From NCBI GenBank assembly GCA_964461885.1, contig CAYWVY010000008.1, positions 1 through 44,733 of the forward strand: a stretch of DNA of 44,733 nucleotides. The letters run 5' to 3'. The DNA comes from UBA288 sp964461885 (lineage in GTDB: Archaea; Halobacteriota; Methanomicrobia; Methanomicrobiales; Methanospirillaceae). This document shows positions 8,220-16,481 of this stretch, piece after piece. The stretch's first letter is position 1. Every line of letters starts with the position of its first letter. The notes beneath the pieces were generated by a model that made no database searches, was not told where the DNA came from, and worked only from the letters and a program-made list of their open reading frames with translations. Made by a program: the position numbers and the translations under genes.

Positions 8220-8687
8220 ATGGTGCAGACCGAGTGGACCGGGGACGGAGAGCAGTTCGTGCGCAACCTCGACACCGGGGACGCGGCCGAGCTCTTCTCC
8301 GGCGACGACGAGGCGAAGCGGGCCCTGGCGGGGCAGGAAGGGGGGTCGGGGTTTGTGCTCAAACTCAACCACCAGCGGAAGCACGCGTGGTACGCTCTCG
8401 GCGGCGAGGCGCACGACGCAGAGTGGCGCGAGATCGACTACGCGGCCGTGCTCGGGTGGGCCTGGGATCGCGGGCTCCTGCTCGGGCCGCGGAACGCGGC
8501 CGTGTACGAACGGCTCGACCCCCGGATGCAGGCGTTCATCTGCAGTGGCGAGGTGTACGCGGTGGGCGACGACGGCGTGGTCGTGGACACGGACCTCCAG
8601 CGGAGCGTGACCGAGGCCGAGCTCCGGGTCGAGATGTCGCTCTCGGGCGGCGCGGATCTCTGCGGACCCGGGTGCCAGGGCGAGTAG
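8220..8687 (+). CDS. Hypothetical cytosolic protein
   Basis: A 155-residue soluble, acidic protein that I do not recognise. There is no signal peptide or membrane segment. Visible features are a central conserved-looking stretch rich in Trp and Tyr (HAWYALGGEAHDAEW, LGWAWDRGLLLGP) and a terminal GADLCGPGCQGE containing two Cys. It stands alone between the beta-helix gene and ugd, with its own TATA box at 8181-8190. Codon use matches the neighbours, with strong G/C at third positions. Confidence 0.7.
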   Translation: MVQTEWTGDGEQFVRNLDTGDAAELFSGDDEAKRALAGQEGGSGFVLKLNHQRKHAWYALGGEAHDAEWREIDYAAVLGWAWDRGLLLGPRNAAVYERLDPRMQAFICSGEVYAVGDDGVVVDTDLQRSVTEAELRVEMSLSGGADLCGPGCQGE

Positions 8688-8709
8688 GCCCGGTCTCCTA
8701 CGGATCCTT

Positions 8710-8719
8710 TTTTTATAAA
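8710..8719 (+). promoter_or_regulatory. TATA box of the ugd-galU operon
   Basis: A strong TTTTTATAAA box centred about 24 nt before the ATG at 8739. The spacing excludes the ATG at 8730 as start for this transcript. Confidence 0.6.
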
Positions 8720-8738
8720 CAGGCACCATATGCACCGG

Positions 8739-10007
8739 ATGGAGATCGCCATCGTGGGCGCCGGGTACGTGGGGGCGGTCACCGGTGCCGGTCTCGCCGG
8801 TCTCGGCCACCGGATATCGTTCGTGGACCGGGATGAAACGGTGGTGCGCCGGTTGGAACAGAACTCGGTCGGGTTCTTCGAGCCCGGGCTCGAACAGCTC
8901 CTCGCCGACAACCGTGAGCGGATCGGCGCAAGCACCGATCTCTCGGCAGCGGTCGCGGCGAGCGACCTGACCTTCCTCTGCGTCGGCACCCCCTCCGGCG
9001 ACGGCGGCACGTGCGACCTTCGCGCCGTGCGGGTGGCGAGCCGGGATATCGGGGCGGCCCTCGCCGGAACCGGGCGGAGCCATACGCTCGTGGTCAAGAG
9101 CACGGTGCCCCCGGGGACCACCACCGGGGTGATCCGGCCCGCCGTCGAAGAGACAGCCGGCAGGGGGCCCGGGGAGGGGCTCCACGTCGTGGTCAACCCC
9201 GAGTTCCTCCGCGAGGGGAGCGCGGTCGAGGACTTCTTCTCGCCCAGCCGCATCGTGATCGGCACCGACGAGCCGTCCGGGGCGGAGGTGCTCGACCGGC
9301 TCTACGAGCGGTTCTCCTGCCCGGTCGTCCGGTGCGGGTGCTCGACCGCGGAGATGATCAAGTACTCCTCGAACGCGATGCTCGCGGTCCGGATATCGGC
9401 CGCGAACGAGATCGGCCGCCACTGCAAGGCGCTCGGCATCGACGCGGCGGAGGTGATGCACGCAGTCGGCCTCGACGAGCGGATCGGGCCGTCCTTCCTC
9501 AACACCGGCCTCGGGTTCGGCGGTTCATGCCTGCCGAAGGACGTGCGGGCCCTGATCGAGCTCGGCCGCTCGCTCGGGCAGGAGTCGGCCCTCCTCTCGG
9601 CCGCCCTCGCGGTCAACGACGGGCAACCGGCAGCACTCCTCGACCTCGTGGAGGCGGGGATCGGGTGCGCCGGCCGGCGCATCGGCGTGCTCGGTCTCGC
9701 GTTCAAACCGGGGACCGACGACGTGCGCGAAAGCCGGGCGATCCCCGTGATCCGGGGCCTGCTCGAACACGGCGCGACGGTCGTCGCGTACGACCCGCTG
9801 GCGATTGACCGGTTCCGTTCCCTCTTCCCCGGCATCGAGTATGCCGCGACGCCCGAAGAGGTGCTCGCCTCGGTCGATGCGGTGGTGATCGCGACCGAGT
9901 GGCCCGAGTTCGAAACCCTCGATTACGGGGAGCTCGCCGTGTTCGACGGCCGGCGATGCGAACGAGCCCGAAAGACCGCCCGGCTGTACGAGGGGCTCTG
10001 CTGGTGA
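8739..10007 (+). CDS. ugd: UDP-glucose 6-dehydrogenase family protein
   Basis: A 422-residue nucleotide-sugar dehydrogenase that oxidises UDP-glucose to UDP-glucuronate with two NAD. The N-terminal Rossmann motif GAGYVG is at residues 7-12, KSTVPPGTT and NPEFLREGSAVEDF follow, and the catalytic Cys is C264 within GFGGSCLPKD. The C-terminal UDP-binding domain has GLAFKPGTDDVRES. The adjoining uridylyltransferase supports UDP-glucose as substrate over GDP-mannose or UDP-ManNAc. The stop overlaps the galU start (GTGA), which implies coupled translation. The product probably feeds cell-surface glycans or protein glycosylation. Confidence 0.9.
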   Translation: MEIAIVGAGYVGAVTGAGLAGLGHRISFVDRDETVVRRLEQNSVGFFEPGLEQLLADNRERIGASTDLSAAVAASDLTFLCVGTPSGDGGTCDLRAVRVASRDIGAALAGTGRSHTLVVKSTVPPGTTTGVIRPAVEETAGRGPGEGLHVVVNPEFLREGSAVEDFFSPSRIVIGTDEPSGAEVLDRLYERFSCPVVRCGCSTAEMIKYSSNAMLAVRISAANEIGRHCKALGIDAAEVMHAVGLDERIGPSFLNTGLGFGGSCLPKDVRALIELGRSLGQESALLSAALAVNDGQPAALLDLVEAGIGCAGRRIGVLGLAFKPGTDDVRESRAIPVIRGLLEHGATVVAYDPLAIDRFRSLFPGIEYAATPEEVLASVDAVVIATEWPEFETLDYGELAVFDGRRCERARKTARLYEGLCW

Positions 10008-10867
10008 CCCCCGTCACGCGCGCCGTGATCCCAGCGGCCGGCCTGGGCACCCGGTTTCTTCCGATGACCCGCTCGATGCCGAAGGAGATGCTCCCCGTGG
10101 GCAGGAAGCCGGTGATCCAGTACGTGATCGAGGAGGCGGTCGCGGCCGGGATCACCGAGTTGCTGATCATCACGGGACGGGGGAAGCGGGCGCTCGAGGA
10201 CTACTTCGACCGGGCGGACCCCGCCCTCGGCAACGAGGAGAGCGAGCAGCTCGACCTGATGCTCGACGCGATCAATCTCTTCTTCGTCCGGCAGAAACAG
10301 CCACTGGGGCTCGGCGACGCGATCCGGTATGCCGAGCCGTTCGCCTCGGGGGAGCCCTTCGTGGTCCTGCTCGGGGATACGTTCACGCGCCCCTCCTGCC
10401 TGCCGGTCCTGCTCGACGCGCACGAACGGCACGGTCTCTCGGCGATCGCGGTCCGGCATGTCGCCCATCGCCACCTCTCGCGGTACGGCGTCGTGGCGGG
10501 CGCCCCGTGCGGGTCCGACTGTCTCCGGGTGGAGACGCTCGTCGAGAAACCTGCGCCGCACGAGGCGCCGTCGGACCTCGCGATCCTGGGCGCGTACCTG
10601 CTCACGCCCGCGATCTTCTCCGCGCTCAAGCGGACGGCGCCCGGCAGGAACGGCGAGATCCAGCTGACCGACGCCCTCAGGCTGATCGCGAAGGAGGAGG
10701 GGCTGATCGCCTGCATCTCCTCCTGCCGGCGGTTCGACATCGGCGATCCCACGAGCTGGGTTCTCGCGAATATCGAACTCGGCCTCGCCGACCCCGAGAC
10801 GGGGCCCGCTATCCGCGCCCTCCTCGACGAGCTCGTCGACGACGGCGGCACCGGCCCGCGCCGGTGA
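10004..10867 (+). CDS. galU: UTP-glucose-1-phosphate uridylyltransferase
   Basis: A 287-residue GalU-type nucleotidyltransferase making UDP-glucose from UTP and glucose-1-phosphate. It shows the signature AAGLGTRFLP at residues 11-20, then KEMLPVGRKPVIQYVIEEA with the catalytic lysine, LLGDTF, and LVEKP. The GNEESE and FVRQKQPLGLGDAI segments are also typical. The GTG at 10004 overlaps the ugd stop by 4 nt and gives the expected N-terminus directly before the Rossmann-like fold. With ugd it forms a two-gene route from glucose-1-phosphate to UDP-glucuronate. Confidence 0.92.
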   Translation: MTPVTRAVIPAAGLGTRFLPMTRSMPKEMLPVGRKPVIQYVIEEAVAAGITELLIITGRGKRALEDYFDRADPALGNEESEQLDLMLDAINLFFVRQKQPLGLGDAIRYAEPFASGEPFVVLLGDTFTRPSCLPVLLDAHERHGLSAIAVRHVAHRHLSRYGVVAGAPCGSDCLRVETLVEKPAPHEAPSDLAILGAYLLTPAIFSALKRTAPGRNGEIQLTDALRLIAKEEGLIACISSCRRFDIGDPTSWVLANIELGLADPETGPAIRALLDELVDDGGTGPRR

Positions 10868-10948
10868 CGGGCGGGCACCCGCCCGGCCCGACGGCAGGGC
10901 AATGACCGACCGTACCCGCACCTATTTTCCATCGGCCGTCGACCGATC

Positions 10949-11716
10949 ATGACAGAGAGACCTGCCATGACTGACAGGCAGTACCTGGTCGGACCGGTCC
11001 TCGACTGGTTCGAGGCGAATGGGCTCGTCCCCGTCCCGTGCCGCCCCGGCTCCAAGGCCCCGATCGGGGCGATCTCGAGTCGCGGCCTCTACGGCGGCTC
11101 GCCTCCCGCGCCGGCCGCGCTCCTCGCGGTGTACGGTCGCGACCGCTTCGGTGCCGCCGTCCACGACTCGTTCCATCTCCCAACCCCGGAGCGGCTCGAG
11201 CGGATCAGGCGGTTCTGGCGGACGCCGGGGGTGCGGCTCTGGGGCCCGGAGATGGTCTCGATCTCAGTCGACATGAACTACCCGACCGCGGACGGGCACC
11301 GGGCAGCCTGCCTCGACATCGATGACGACGCCTGCCTGCCACTTCTCGAACGCCCCCCTTTCGAGGGCTGTCCGGTCGTCGCGGGCCGGCACGGGGCGAA
11401 GGTGCTCTTCAAGCTCGATCGCGAAGGGGGGCAGACCCGGGCCATCACGCAGTTCGCGGCGTCGGCCCGGGGGGCGCCCGCCTTCGAGCTCTTCACGGGT
11501 TCGAAGCACGCCCTCGCCTTCGGCCTCCACCCGTCGTCGCGGCCCGACGCGCCCGTGACCTACCGGCTCGTCCGGCACCGGAACCGGCCCCTCCCTGTCC
11601 TCGCGTGGAGCTCGGTCTCGGCCGCGGTCCTCGGATTCGGTCGCGAGCGGGACCTCCAGGTCAGGAAGGGGGCGGGGCCGGACCTCGACCAGGCCGGTCT
11701 CGAACGCTGGCTCTAG
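10949..11716 (+). CDS. Stand-alone PrimPol-like (archaeo-eukaryotic primase superfamily) protein
   Basis: A 255-residue protein resembling the N-terminal domain of bifunctional DNA primase/polymerases (PF09250-like). It begins with the family's typical region where a Pro is followed by a Lys-Ala-Pro substrate-binding loop (LVPVPCRPGSKAPIGA). It has a DID metal motif at residues 123-125, a basic-His motif around H148 (GRHGAKVLFKL) and an acidic residue with a following His-Pro-Ser (FELFTGSK, FGLHPSSR), matching the three AEP motifs. The helicase or primase C-terminal domains usual in plasmid and phage primases are absent. It could prime, fill gaps, or be inactive. The start is either ATG 10949 or ATG 10967. 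It is not in an obvious operon. Confidence 0.65.
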   Translation: MTERPAMTDRQYLVGPVLDWFEANGLVPVPCRPGSKAPIGAISSRGLYGGSPPAPAALLAVYGRDRFGAAVHDSFHLPTPERLERIRRFWRTPGVRLWGPEMVSISVDMNYPTADGHRAACLDIDDDACLPLLERPPFEGCPVVAGRHGAKVLFKLDREGGQTRAITQFAASARGAPAFELFTGSKHALAFGLHPSSRPDAPVTYRLVRHRNRPLPVLAWSSVSAAVLGFGRERDLQVRKGAGPDLDQAGLERWL

Positions 11717-11920
11717 CGGCAACGCCGGGCCTCCGTCCCGTTTTCCACGAACCGGTTGTCTCCGGGTGCTGACCCGGGGCGTTGAGCGACGCAGGTCGCG
11801 GCCCGTCGTACGAAGGAGGGAGCACCGGCAGGATTCAGATGATGCCCGGGTGCGCGGACACCGAGACGGCCGGGCGGGAGCAGAGCGTGCCGACGTCGCG
11901 CCACAAGATGATCGGTCAAC
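11717..11920. other. Intergenic segment without a recognised gene
   Basis: About 200 nt between the PrimPol-like gene and the MarR operator. It holds a short CGTTTTCC tract just after the stop, possibly a terminator. Open frames cross it but none resembles a known protein. Confidence 0.3.
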
Positions 11921-11943
11921 TGTTGCGTCATCAACATTTATCA
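11921..11943 (+). promoter_or_regulatory. Probable MarR operator and TATA box
   Basis: An inverted repeat TGTTG-N6-CAACA (11921-11936) directly abuts a TATA-like TTTATCA (11937-11943), centred 42 nt before the marR ATG. A regulator bound here would block TBP. MarR proteins usually autoregulate through palindromes placed this way. Confidence 0.45.
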
Positions 11944-11981
11944 CTCCGGCGAATCTATTCTGGTCCCACATTCGAGCTACC

Positions 11982-12422
11982 ATGTCCGACGAAATGCCGC
12001 TGGCCCGACTCCTCGGGATCGTGCTCCAGCACTACTATGCCACCCTGAACGAGCGCCTGCGACCGTTCGGGCTCTCCGCCGGACAGATGCCCGTCATGCT
12101 CAGCCTCGCCGTCTGCCAGAATGTCACGCAGGAGGCGCTCGCGCGCCACTTCCACGTCGACAAGGGCGCGATAGCCCGCGCCGCGCGGCGGCTCGAGGAG
12201 GGCGGGTTCATCCGGCGCGAGATCGATCCGGACGACCGGCGGGCCGTCCGGCTCTTTTTGACCGCCGAAGGCGAACGGGTCGTCCCGGAGTTCGCCCGGT
12301 TCGGCCGCGAATGGGAAGAGACGGTCGCGACTGGGCTCGACGCCGGCGAGCAGGTCATGCTCCGGTCCCTTCTGGCCAGGATGGCCGGGAGCTGTGCCGA
12401 TGGAGGATGCTGCCATGAGTGA
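11982..12422 (+). CDS. MarR-family transcriptional regulator
   Basis: A 146-residue winged-helix regulator. The helices and wing are visible as LSLAVCQNVTQEALARHF (recognition region around VDKGAIARAARRLEEGGFI) and REIDPDDRRAVRLFLTAEGERV, the classic MarR DxRxx...T..G wing. The C-terminus ends CADGGCCHE, a cysteine cluster that could sense metal or redox state. It is translated just ahead of, and overlaps by 8 nt, a MATE exporter, so it probably represses that exporter and itself until a toxic ligand binds. The ATG at 11982 is chosen because upstream sequence is non-conserved and holds the operator. Confidence 0.85.
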   Translation: MSDEMPLARLLGIVLQHYYATLNERLRPFGLSAGQMPVMLSLAVCQNVTQEALARHFHVDKGAIARAARRLEEGGFIRREIDPDDRRAVRLFLTAEGERVVPEFARFGREWEETVATGLDAGEQVMLRSLLARMAGSCADGGCCHE

Positions 12423-13887
12423 GACCGGCGACCTCGACAGCGGCTGCCTTCCGCGCCGGCCCGAGACTGCCGGTGTCGTGCTCCTCCGCGGCGACCCGAA
12501 GAACGCAATCATCCGCCTCTCGGCACCGATGATTGCCGCCATGCTCCTGATGTCGAGCTACAACATCGTCAACGCGATCTGGGTCGCGGGACTGGGATCG
12601 GACGCCATGGCCGCGATCGGGTTCATCACACCAGTCTTCATGATCGTGATGGGGCTGGGAGCCGGCCTCGGCGCCGGGGTCACCTCGACGATCGCCCGGA
12701 AGATCGGCGCCTGCAACCGGGCCGGGGCGAACAACGCGGCCGTGCACGCGCTCCTGCTGGCGCTCGGGATCGCAGCGGTCATGACCGTTCCGCTCGTGCT
12801 GCTTGCCGAGCCGATCGCGGCCCTCTTCGGAGCGGGTGCGATCGCGCCGCTTGCGGCCGAGTACGCACGGGTGATCTTCGCCGGAACCGCGCTCTTCCTC
12901 TTCGTGAACATCGGCTATGCCGTGCTCAGGGCCGAGGGAGACTCGAAGCGAACCATGTACGCCATGGTCGCCTCGGCGCTCCTGAACATCGTCCTCGACC
13001 CGATCCTGATCTACTGGGCGGGACTCGGGATCGCCGGAGCGGCCTGGGGCGCGATCATCTCGATCGCGATGGTCACGGGGATCCTGCTCTACTGGTTCTT
13101 TGTGAAGCGCACCACCTATATCTCGATCCGGCGGGCCGACTTCGTCCCCGACCGCCGGGTGATCGCCGACATGCTCCAGGTGGGCCTGCCGGCGTCGCTC
13201 GAGTTCGGGCTGATGTCGGCGCTCGCGATCATAGTCAACTGGATGCTCGTGGCAACAGCCGGAACGGACGCGGTCGCCGTCTACACGGCCGGGTGGCGTG
13301 TTGCGCTGTTCGTGGTCATCCCCATCGCGGCGATCGGGACCTCAGTGGTCGCGGTGGCCGGCGCGGCGTACGGGGCGCGGCAGTTCGCGAACCTCCGGGT
13401 CGCCCACCGGTTCGCGACCGGGCTCGGGGCCGGGATCGGCCTCGCCCTGAGCGCGATCACCTTCATCTTCGCCCAGCCGATCGCCTCGATCTTCGCCTAC
13501 GCCCCCGAGAGCGCGCCGCTCGCACCGATGATCGCGTCCTTCCTCGCGACGATGTGCTTCTTCTTCCCGTTCGTTGCGCCGGGGATAGTCTCGGGCTCGA
13601 TCTTCCAGGGGACCGGCCGGGGGGTCTACTCCCTCGTGGTGAACATCTTCCGGAACCTCGTCTTCATCGTCGTCTCGGCCTACCTGCTCGCGTTCGTCTT
13701 CGGGCTCGGCGAGGCCGGTGTCTGGTGGGGAATCGTGGTCGGGAACATGATGGGCGGGACGCTCGGCTACCTCTGGGCGCGCTTCTACGTAAACCGGATG
13801 ATCCGCCTCAACAGCGCCGGGCAGGGCGACGGCCCCACGCCCGGGCCCGGTCCCGATATGGCGGCGAACCCGGCGCCCGAGCGCTGA
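12415..13887 (+). CDS. MATE-family efflux transporter
   Basis: A 490-residue membrane protein of the multidrug and toxin extrusion family, an Na+ or H+ antiporter exporting drugs or metabolites. About twelve hydrophobic segments are readable, arranged as two similar halves (one beginning IIRLSAPMIAAMLLMSSYNIVNAIWVA, given here only in part: LSAPMIAAMLLM; the other LQVGLPASLEFGL). LRAEGD and FQGTGRG lie at equivalent loops of the halves, as is typical of MATE proteins. The C-terminus is a Pro/Gly-rich cytosolic tail. The ATG at 12415 lies 8 nt after GGAGG at 12402-12406 and inside the marR stop region. The in-frame start at 12394 is less likely. Confidence 0.9.
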   Translation: MSETGDLDSGCLPRRPETAGVVLLRGDPKNAIIRLSAPMIAAMLLMSSYNIVNAIWVAGLGSDAMAAIGFITPVFMIVMGLGAGLGAGVTSTIARKIGACNRAGANNAAVHALLLALGIAAVMTVPLVLLAEPIAALFGAGAIAPLAAEYARVIFAGTALFLFVNIGYAVLRAEGDSKRTMYAMVASALLNIVLDPILIYWAGLGIAGAAWGAIISIAMVTGILLYWFFVKRTTYISIRRADFVPDRRVIADMLQVGLPASLEFGLMSALAIIVNWMLVATAGTDAVAVYTAGWRVALFVVIPIAAIGTSVVAVAGAAYGARQFANLRVAHRFATGLGAGIGLALSAITFIFAQPIASIFAYAPESAPLAPMIASFLATMCFFFPFVAPGIVSGSIFQGTGRGVYSLVVNIFRNLVFIVVSAYLLAFVFGLGEAGVWWGIVVGNMMGGTLGYLWARFYVNRMIRLNSAGQGDGPTPGPGPDMAANPAPER

Positions 13888-13968
13888 AGGGCCCGGGCCG
13901 GGCGTGTCGCTGCGGCACGCCGGCAAAAACTGTCAGGCCTAAGGTCGGTAGCCGCTGATAGGCCCGGT

Positions 13969-14580
13969 ATGATGGAGAGGGGCCGGGAGGGCGACGAGTT
14001 CGAAAAGATGCTCGCGGGCGAGCTCTACGACGCCGGCGACCCGGAACTCGTGCGACGGCGGATCCGCGCACGCCGCCTGACGCGGGAGTTCAACGCATCG
14101 CGCGAGGGCGAAGAGGAACTGCGGACCTCGCTCCTGGCCGAGCTCCTCGGCGGCGTGGGCACGAGCGTCCTGGTCGAGCCGCCGTTCTACTCCGACTTCG
14201 GTTCCCAAATCCACCTCGGCGACCACGTCGCCGTCAACCTCAACTGTGTCGTGCTCGATTGCGCCGCCGTCCGGATCGGCGACCACACCCTGATCAGCCC
14301 GTCGGTCCAGATCTACAGAACGTCTGGATCGGGGGCGGAGCGATCGTCTGTCCCGGCGTGNNNNNNNNNNNNNNNNNNNNNNNNNNNNNNNNNNNNNNNN
14401 NNNNNNNNNNNNNNNNNNNNNNNNNNNNNNNNNNNNNNNNNNNNNNNNNNNNNNNNNNNNCCCGGCGTGCTGGCCGTGGGCAACCCCTGCCGCCCCGTGC
14501 GGCGGGCCGGCCGTCACCACGCCTCAGAGGAGTTCCGCGGCGAGGAGGGCGGCGCCGAGCGCGACCATGACGAGCCCTGA
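13969..14580 (+). CDS. Maltose/galactoside O-acetyltransferase-like protein, interrupted by an assembly gap
   Basis: A left-handed beta-helix sugar acetyltransferase. The N-terminal part is intact: EKMLAGELYDAGDPELVRRR, REFNAS, VLVEPPFYSDFGSQIHLGD, NLNCVVLDCA and ISPSVQIY. At about 14319 the reading frame changes: NVWIGGGAIVCPGV is present in a different frame and follows directly, without the usual 25 or so residues (catalytic-His region and next coils). A 100-N gap then begins, after which PGVLAVGNPCRPVRR is the expected C-terminus. The gene is therefore probably whole in the organism but misjoined here. The true stop is uncertain; the open frame continues to 14580, overlapping the convergent gene. 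Confidence 0.6.
   Translation: MMERGREGDEFEKMLAGELYDAGDPELVRRRIRARRLTREFNASREGEEELRTSLLAELLGGVGTSVLVEPPFYSDFGSQIHLGDHVAVNLNCVVLDCAAVRIGDHTLISPSVQIYRTSGSGAERSSVPAXXXXXXXXXXXXXXXXXXXXXXXXXXXXXXXXXXPGVLAVGNPCRPVRRAGRHHASEEFRGEEGGAERDHDEP
14361..14460. other. Assembly gap of 100 N
   Basis: Exactly 100 unknown bases, the conventional length for a gap of unknown size. It falls inside the acetyltransferase gene. By comparison with the family only about 50 nt should be missing here, plus about 75 nt lost just before it. Confidence 0.95.
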
Positions 14581-15573
14581 GATTCCCAGGACGAGCCGGC
14601 GCCGCTCTCCCCGCCACTCGTCGACAGCCGAAGGCGAGAGGCCGAAGGCGACCGCCCCGACGATCAGCACGAGTGGCAGCACGAAGCAGAGGTTGTAGAG
14701 CAGCAGGAGCGGCACGGCGTCGGCGAGCGCCCCGCCCGCGAGCAGCCCGAGCACGGCGAGGTAGATGCCGCCCGTGCAGGGGAGCTCGACAAGGCCGACG
14801 CCGATGCCGAGGGCGAGCGCTGCGAGCGGCCCGGCCGCCGGGGCCGCCAAGAGCCAGCCCGCGATCCGCTTTCGTCCGCCGGCAGTGATGGCCGGCGCGA
14901 GCTCCCGCCGCTCGAGCATGGCCGCGACCAGCACGGCGCAACCGACCACGAGCGCCACGGCCCCGGCCAGCAGCCGGAAGGCCGGAGCGAGCCCCGCAGC
15001 CCCGACGACGGCCGTGATCCCGAACCCGGCCGCGAGGTAGATGACAAAGACCCCGAGCGTGTACCCGGCCCCGACGGTGAGCACGCGGCGGCGCGTCCCG
15101 GTGACCGTCAGCGCTCCGAGCAGGAGCGCCAGCACGGCGAACGCGCACGGGTTGATCCCGTCCACCAGCCCGGCCGTCGCGACAGCGAGCGGGGTGAGCG
15201 GTGTCGCGTTCTGCATCGGCGTCGGGGCAGGAGACGTCCCGTCGAGGAACTCGCGGATCTCCTCCGACCCCATCACGACCCGGCCCCCGGCAAAGAGAGC
15301 GGGGACGTGGGGGTGCACGCCGGACTCGTTGGCCACCTGGGAGAGCGCGGAGAACCGCTCGATCGCCTCCGGGCCCCTGGTGAGGTCGAGGAGCTCGACC
15401 GGCTGCTCCGTGTGGTTCGCCATGTAGGCCTGTACCAGGGGCAGCGCCCGGTCGCAGTCGCCGCACCCGGGCCGATAGGCGAAGATCCATGCCTCGTCAG
15501 CGGCCGCGGCCAGCGGCATTGCCGCTGCTAGGAGAAGGATGACCAGCAGGTGCACGGTCCAGCCGGGTGTCAT
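14524..15573 (-). CDS. Thioredoxin-like domain fused to CcdA/DsbD-type thiol transporter
   Basis: A 349-residue membrane protein. After a signal sequence comes a thioredoxin/glutaredoxin-like domain with CGDC at residues 37-40 (AYRPGCGDC) and a conserved HPHVPALF segment containing the cis-Pro. A linker (TSPAPTPM) leads to six or so membrane helices of the CcdA family with its two redox cysteines, C143 (NPCAFAVL) and C266 (ELPCTGG). It would carry reducing power from the cytosol across the membrane to the outer thioredoxin-like domain and on to extracytoplasmic disulfides. DsbD has the same logic, but here a thioredoxin-like domain precedes the CcdA part. The neighbouring reductase may be unrelated. 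Confidence 0.85.
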   Translation of the reverse strand: MTPGWTVHLLVILLLAAAMPLAAAADEAWIFAYRPGCGDCDRALPLVQAYMANHTEQPVELLDLTRGPEAIERFSALSQVANESGVHPHVPALFAGGRVVMGSEEIREFLDGTSPAPTPMQNATPLTPLAVATAGLVDGINPCAFAVLALLLGALTVTGTRRRVLTVGAGYTLGVFVIYLAAGFGITAVVGAAGLAPAFRLLAGAVALVVGCAVLVAAMLERRELAPAITAGGRKRIAGWLLAAPAAGPLAALALGIGVGLVELPCTGGIYLAVLGLLAGGALADAVPLLLLYNLCFVLPLVLIVGAVAFGLSPSAVDEWRGERRRLVLGISGLVMVALGAALLAAELL

Positions 15574-15663
15574 GCGCTATCCTGAGGTGGACGGCCGGCC
15601 TCTTTAGTCATTCGAAGTGAACGGTGCGGCCGGCCGTGGGGGTCCCGGGGCTCTCCGTATCGC

Positions 15664-16371
15664 TCAGTACCCCGTGAAGACCTCGCGCCGGACCAGCTCG
15701 TCAGGTACCCCCATCGCTTTGAAGACCGTCGCCATCTCGTCGACCATGGTCGCCGGGCCCGAGACGTAGAAGGCACGACCCCGGATGCCGCCGACCGCCT
15801 CCTCGAGGAGGGCCCGGTCGATCCGCCCGGTATGCCCCTGCCACCCGGGATCGGGATGGGTCAGGGTGACGCGCAGGGTAAAGTGAGGGTTCGTGCGCTG
15901 CAGCTCCTCGAACTCCTCGCTGAAGAGCAGGTCGGCCTCGGTCCGCGCCGAGTAGAGGAGGAGGATCCGGAACAGGAGGCCGGCGTCGGCCGCGTACCGG
16001 GCCATGCTCCTGAGCGGGGTGACACCAATTCCGCCCGAGACGAAGACCGCGTCCTCGTCCCCCTCCCGGATCGTGAACTGCCCGTGCGGGCCCTCGATCG
16101 TCACCTCGTCGCCGGGGGCGAGCGCGGCGAAGGCCTCGGCGAACGGGTGGCCGGTCATCCCCTTCGTCATCTCGAGGAACGGTTCGGTCGGGCTGCTCGA
16201 GAGGGTCAGGTGGTGGGCCAGGATCTCCGTACCCCGGTCGAACCTGACGAACGCCCACTGCCCGGGCAGGTACGTGAAGCCCTCCGGCCGCTCCAGCCGC
16301 ACCGAGACCGCATGCCCCCCCCGGCGGATCACCTCGACAACCCGCGTATGGTGTTCCAGTGCTGTGTCCAT
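15664..16371 (-). CDS. FAD/NAD(P)-binding oxidoreductase of the ferredoxin-NADP reductase fold
   Basis: A 235-residue two-domain flavoprotein. The N-terminal FAD barrel shows LPGQWAFVRFD and HHLTLSSSP (variant of the RxYSxS flavin motif), then GDEVTIEGPHGQF. The NAD(P) domain has FVSGGIGVTPLRSM, LYSARTEADLLF and FYVSGPATMVDEM, ending EVFTGY. This is the small stand-alone type with no ferredoxin domain, passing electrons between NAD(P)H and an unknown partner. The ATG at 16371 is chosen for family fit and because a TATA box at 16394-16403 lies 27-28 nt upstream. Confidence 0.88.
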   Translation of the reverse strand: MDTALEHHTRVVEVIRRGGHAVSVRLERPEGFTYLPGQWAFVRFDRGTEILAHHLTLSSSPTEPFLEMTKGMTGHPFAEAFAALAPGDEVTIEGPHGQFTIREGDEDAVFVSGGIGVTPLRSMARYAADAGLLFRILLLYSARTEADLLFSEEFEELQRTNPHFTLRVTLTHPDPGWQGHTGRIDRALLEEAVGGIRGRAFYVSGPATMVDEMATVFKAMGVPDELVRREVFTGY

Positions 16372-16393
16372 GGGGCCACTCTTCTCCGGCCGA

Positions 16394-16403
16394 GCAATAA
16401 ACC
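16394..16403 (-). promoter_or_regulatory. TATA box of the flavin reductase gene
   Basis: GGTTTATTGC on the minus strand, centred 27-28 nt before the ATG at 16371, fitting a leaderless mRNA. Confidence 0.5.
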
Positions 16404-16481
16404 GTTGCGGTACCGATGGAGGCTGGAGAGTGGGGAAACCATGTGGCCCCGCGCCATCCGCGGGGCCCGGATGCCGTCCGA

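Noticed and set aside
11782..12048. An 88-codon frame across the marR promoter
   Set aside because: It overlaps the operator and the marR start, contains no family signal and has poor third-position GC compared with real genes.
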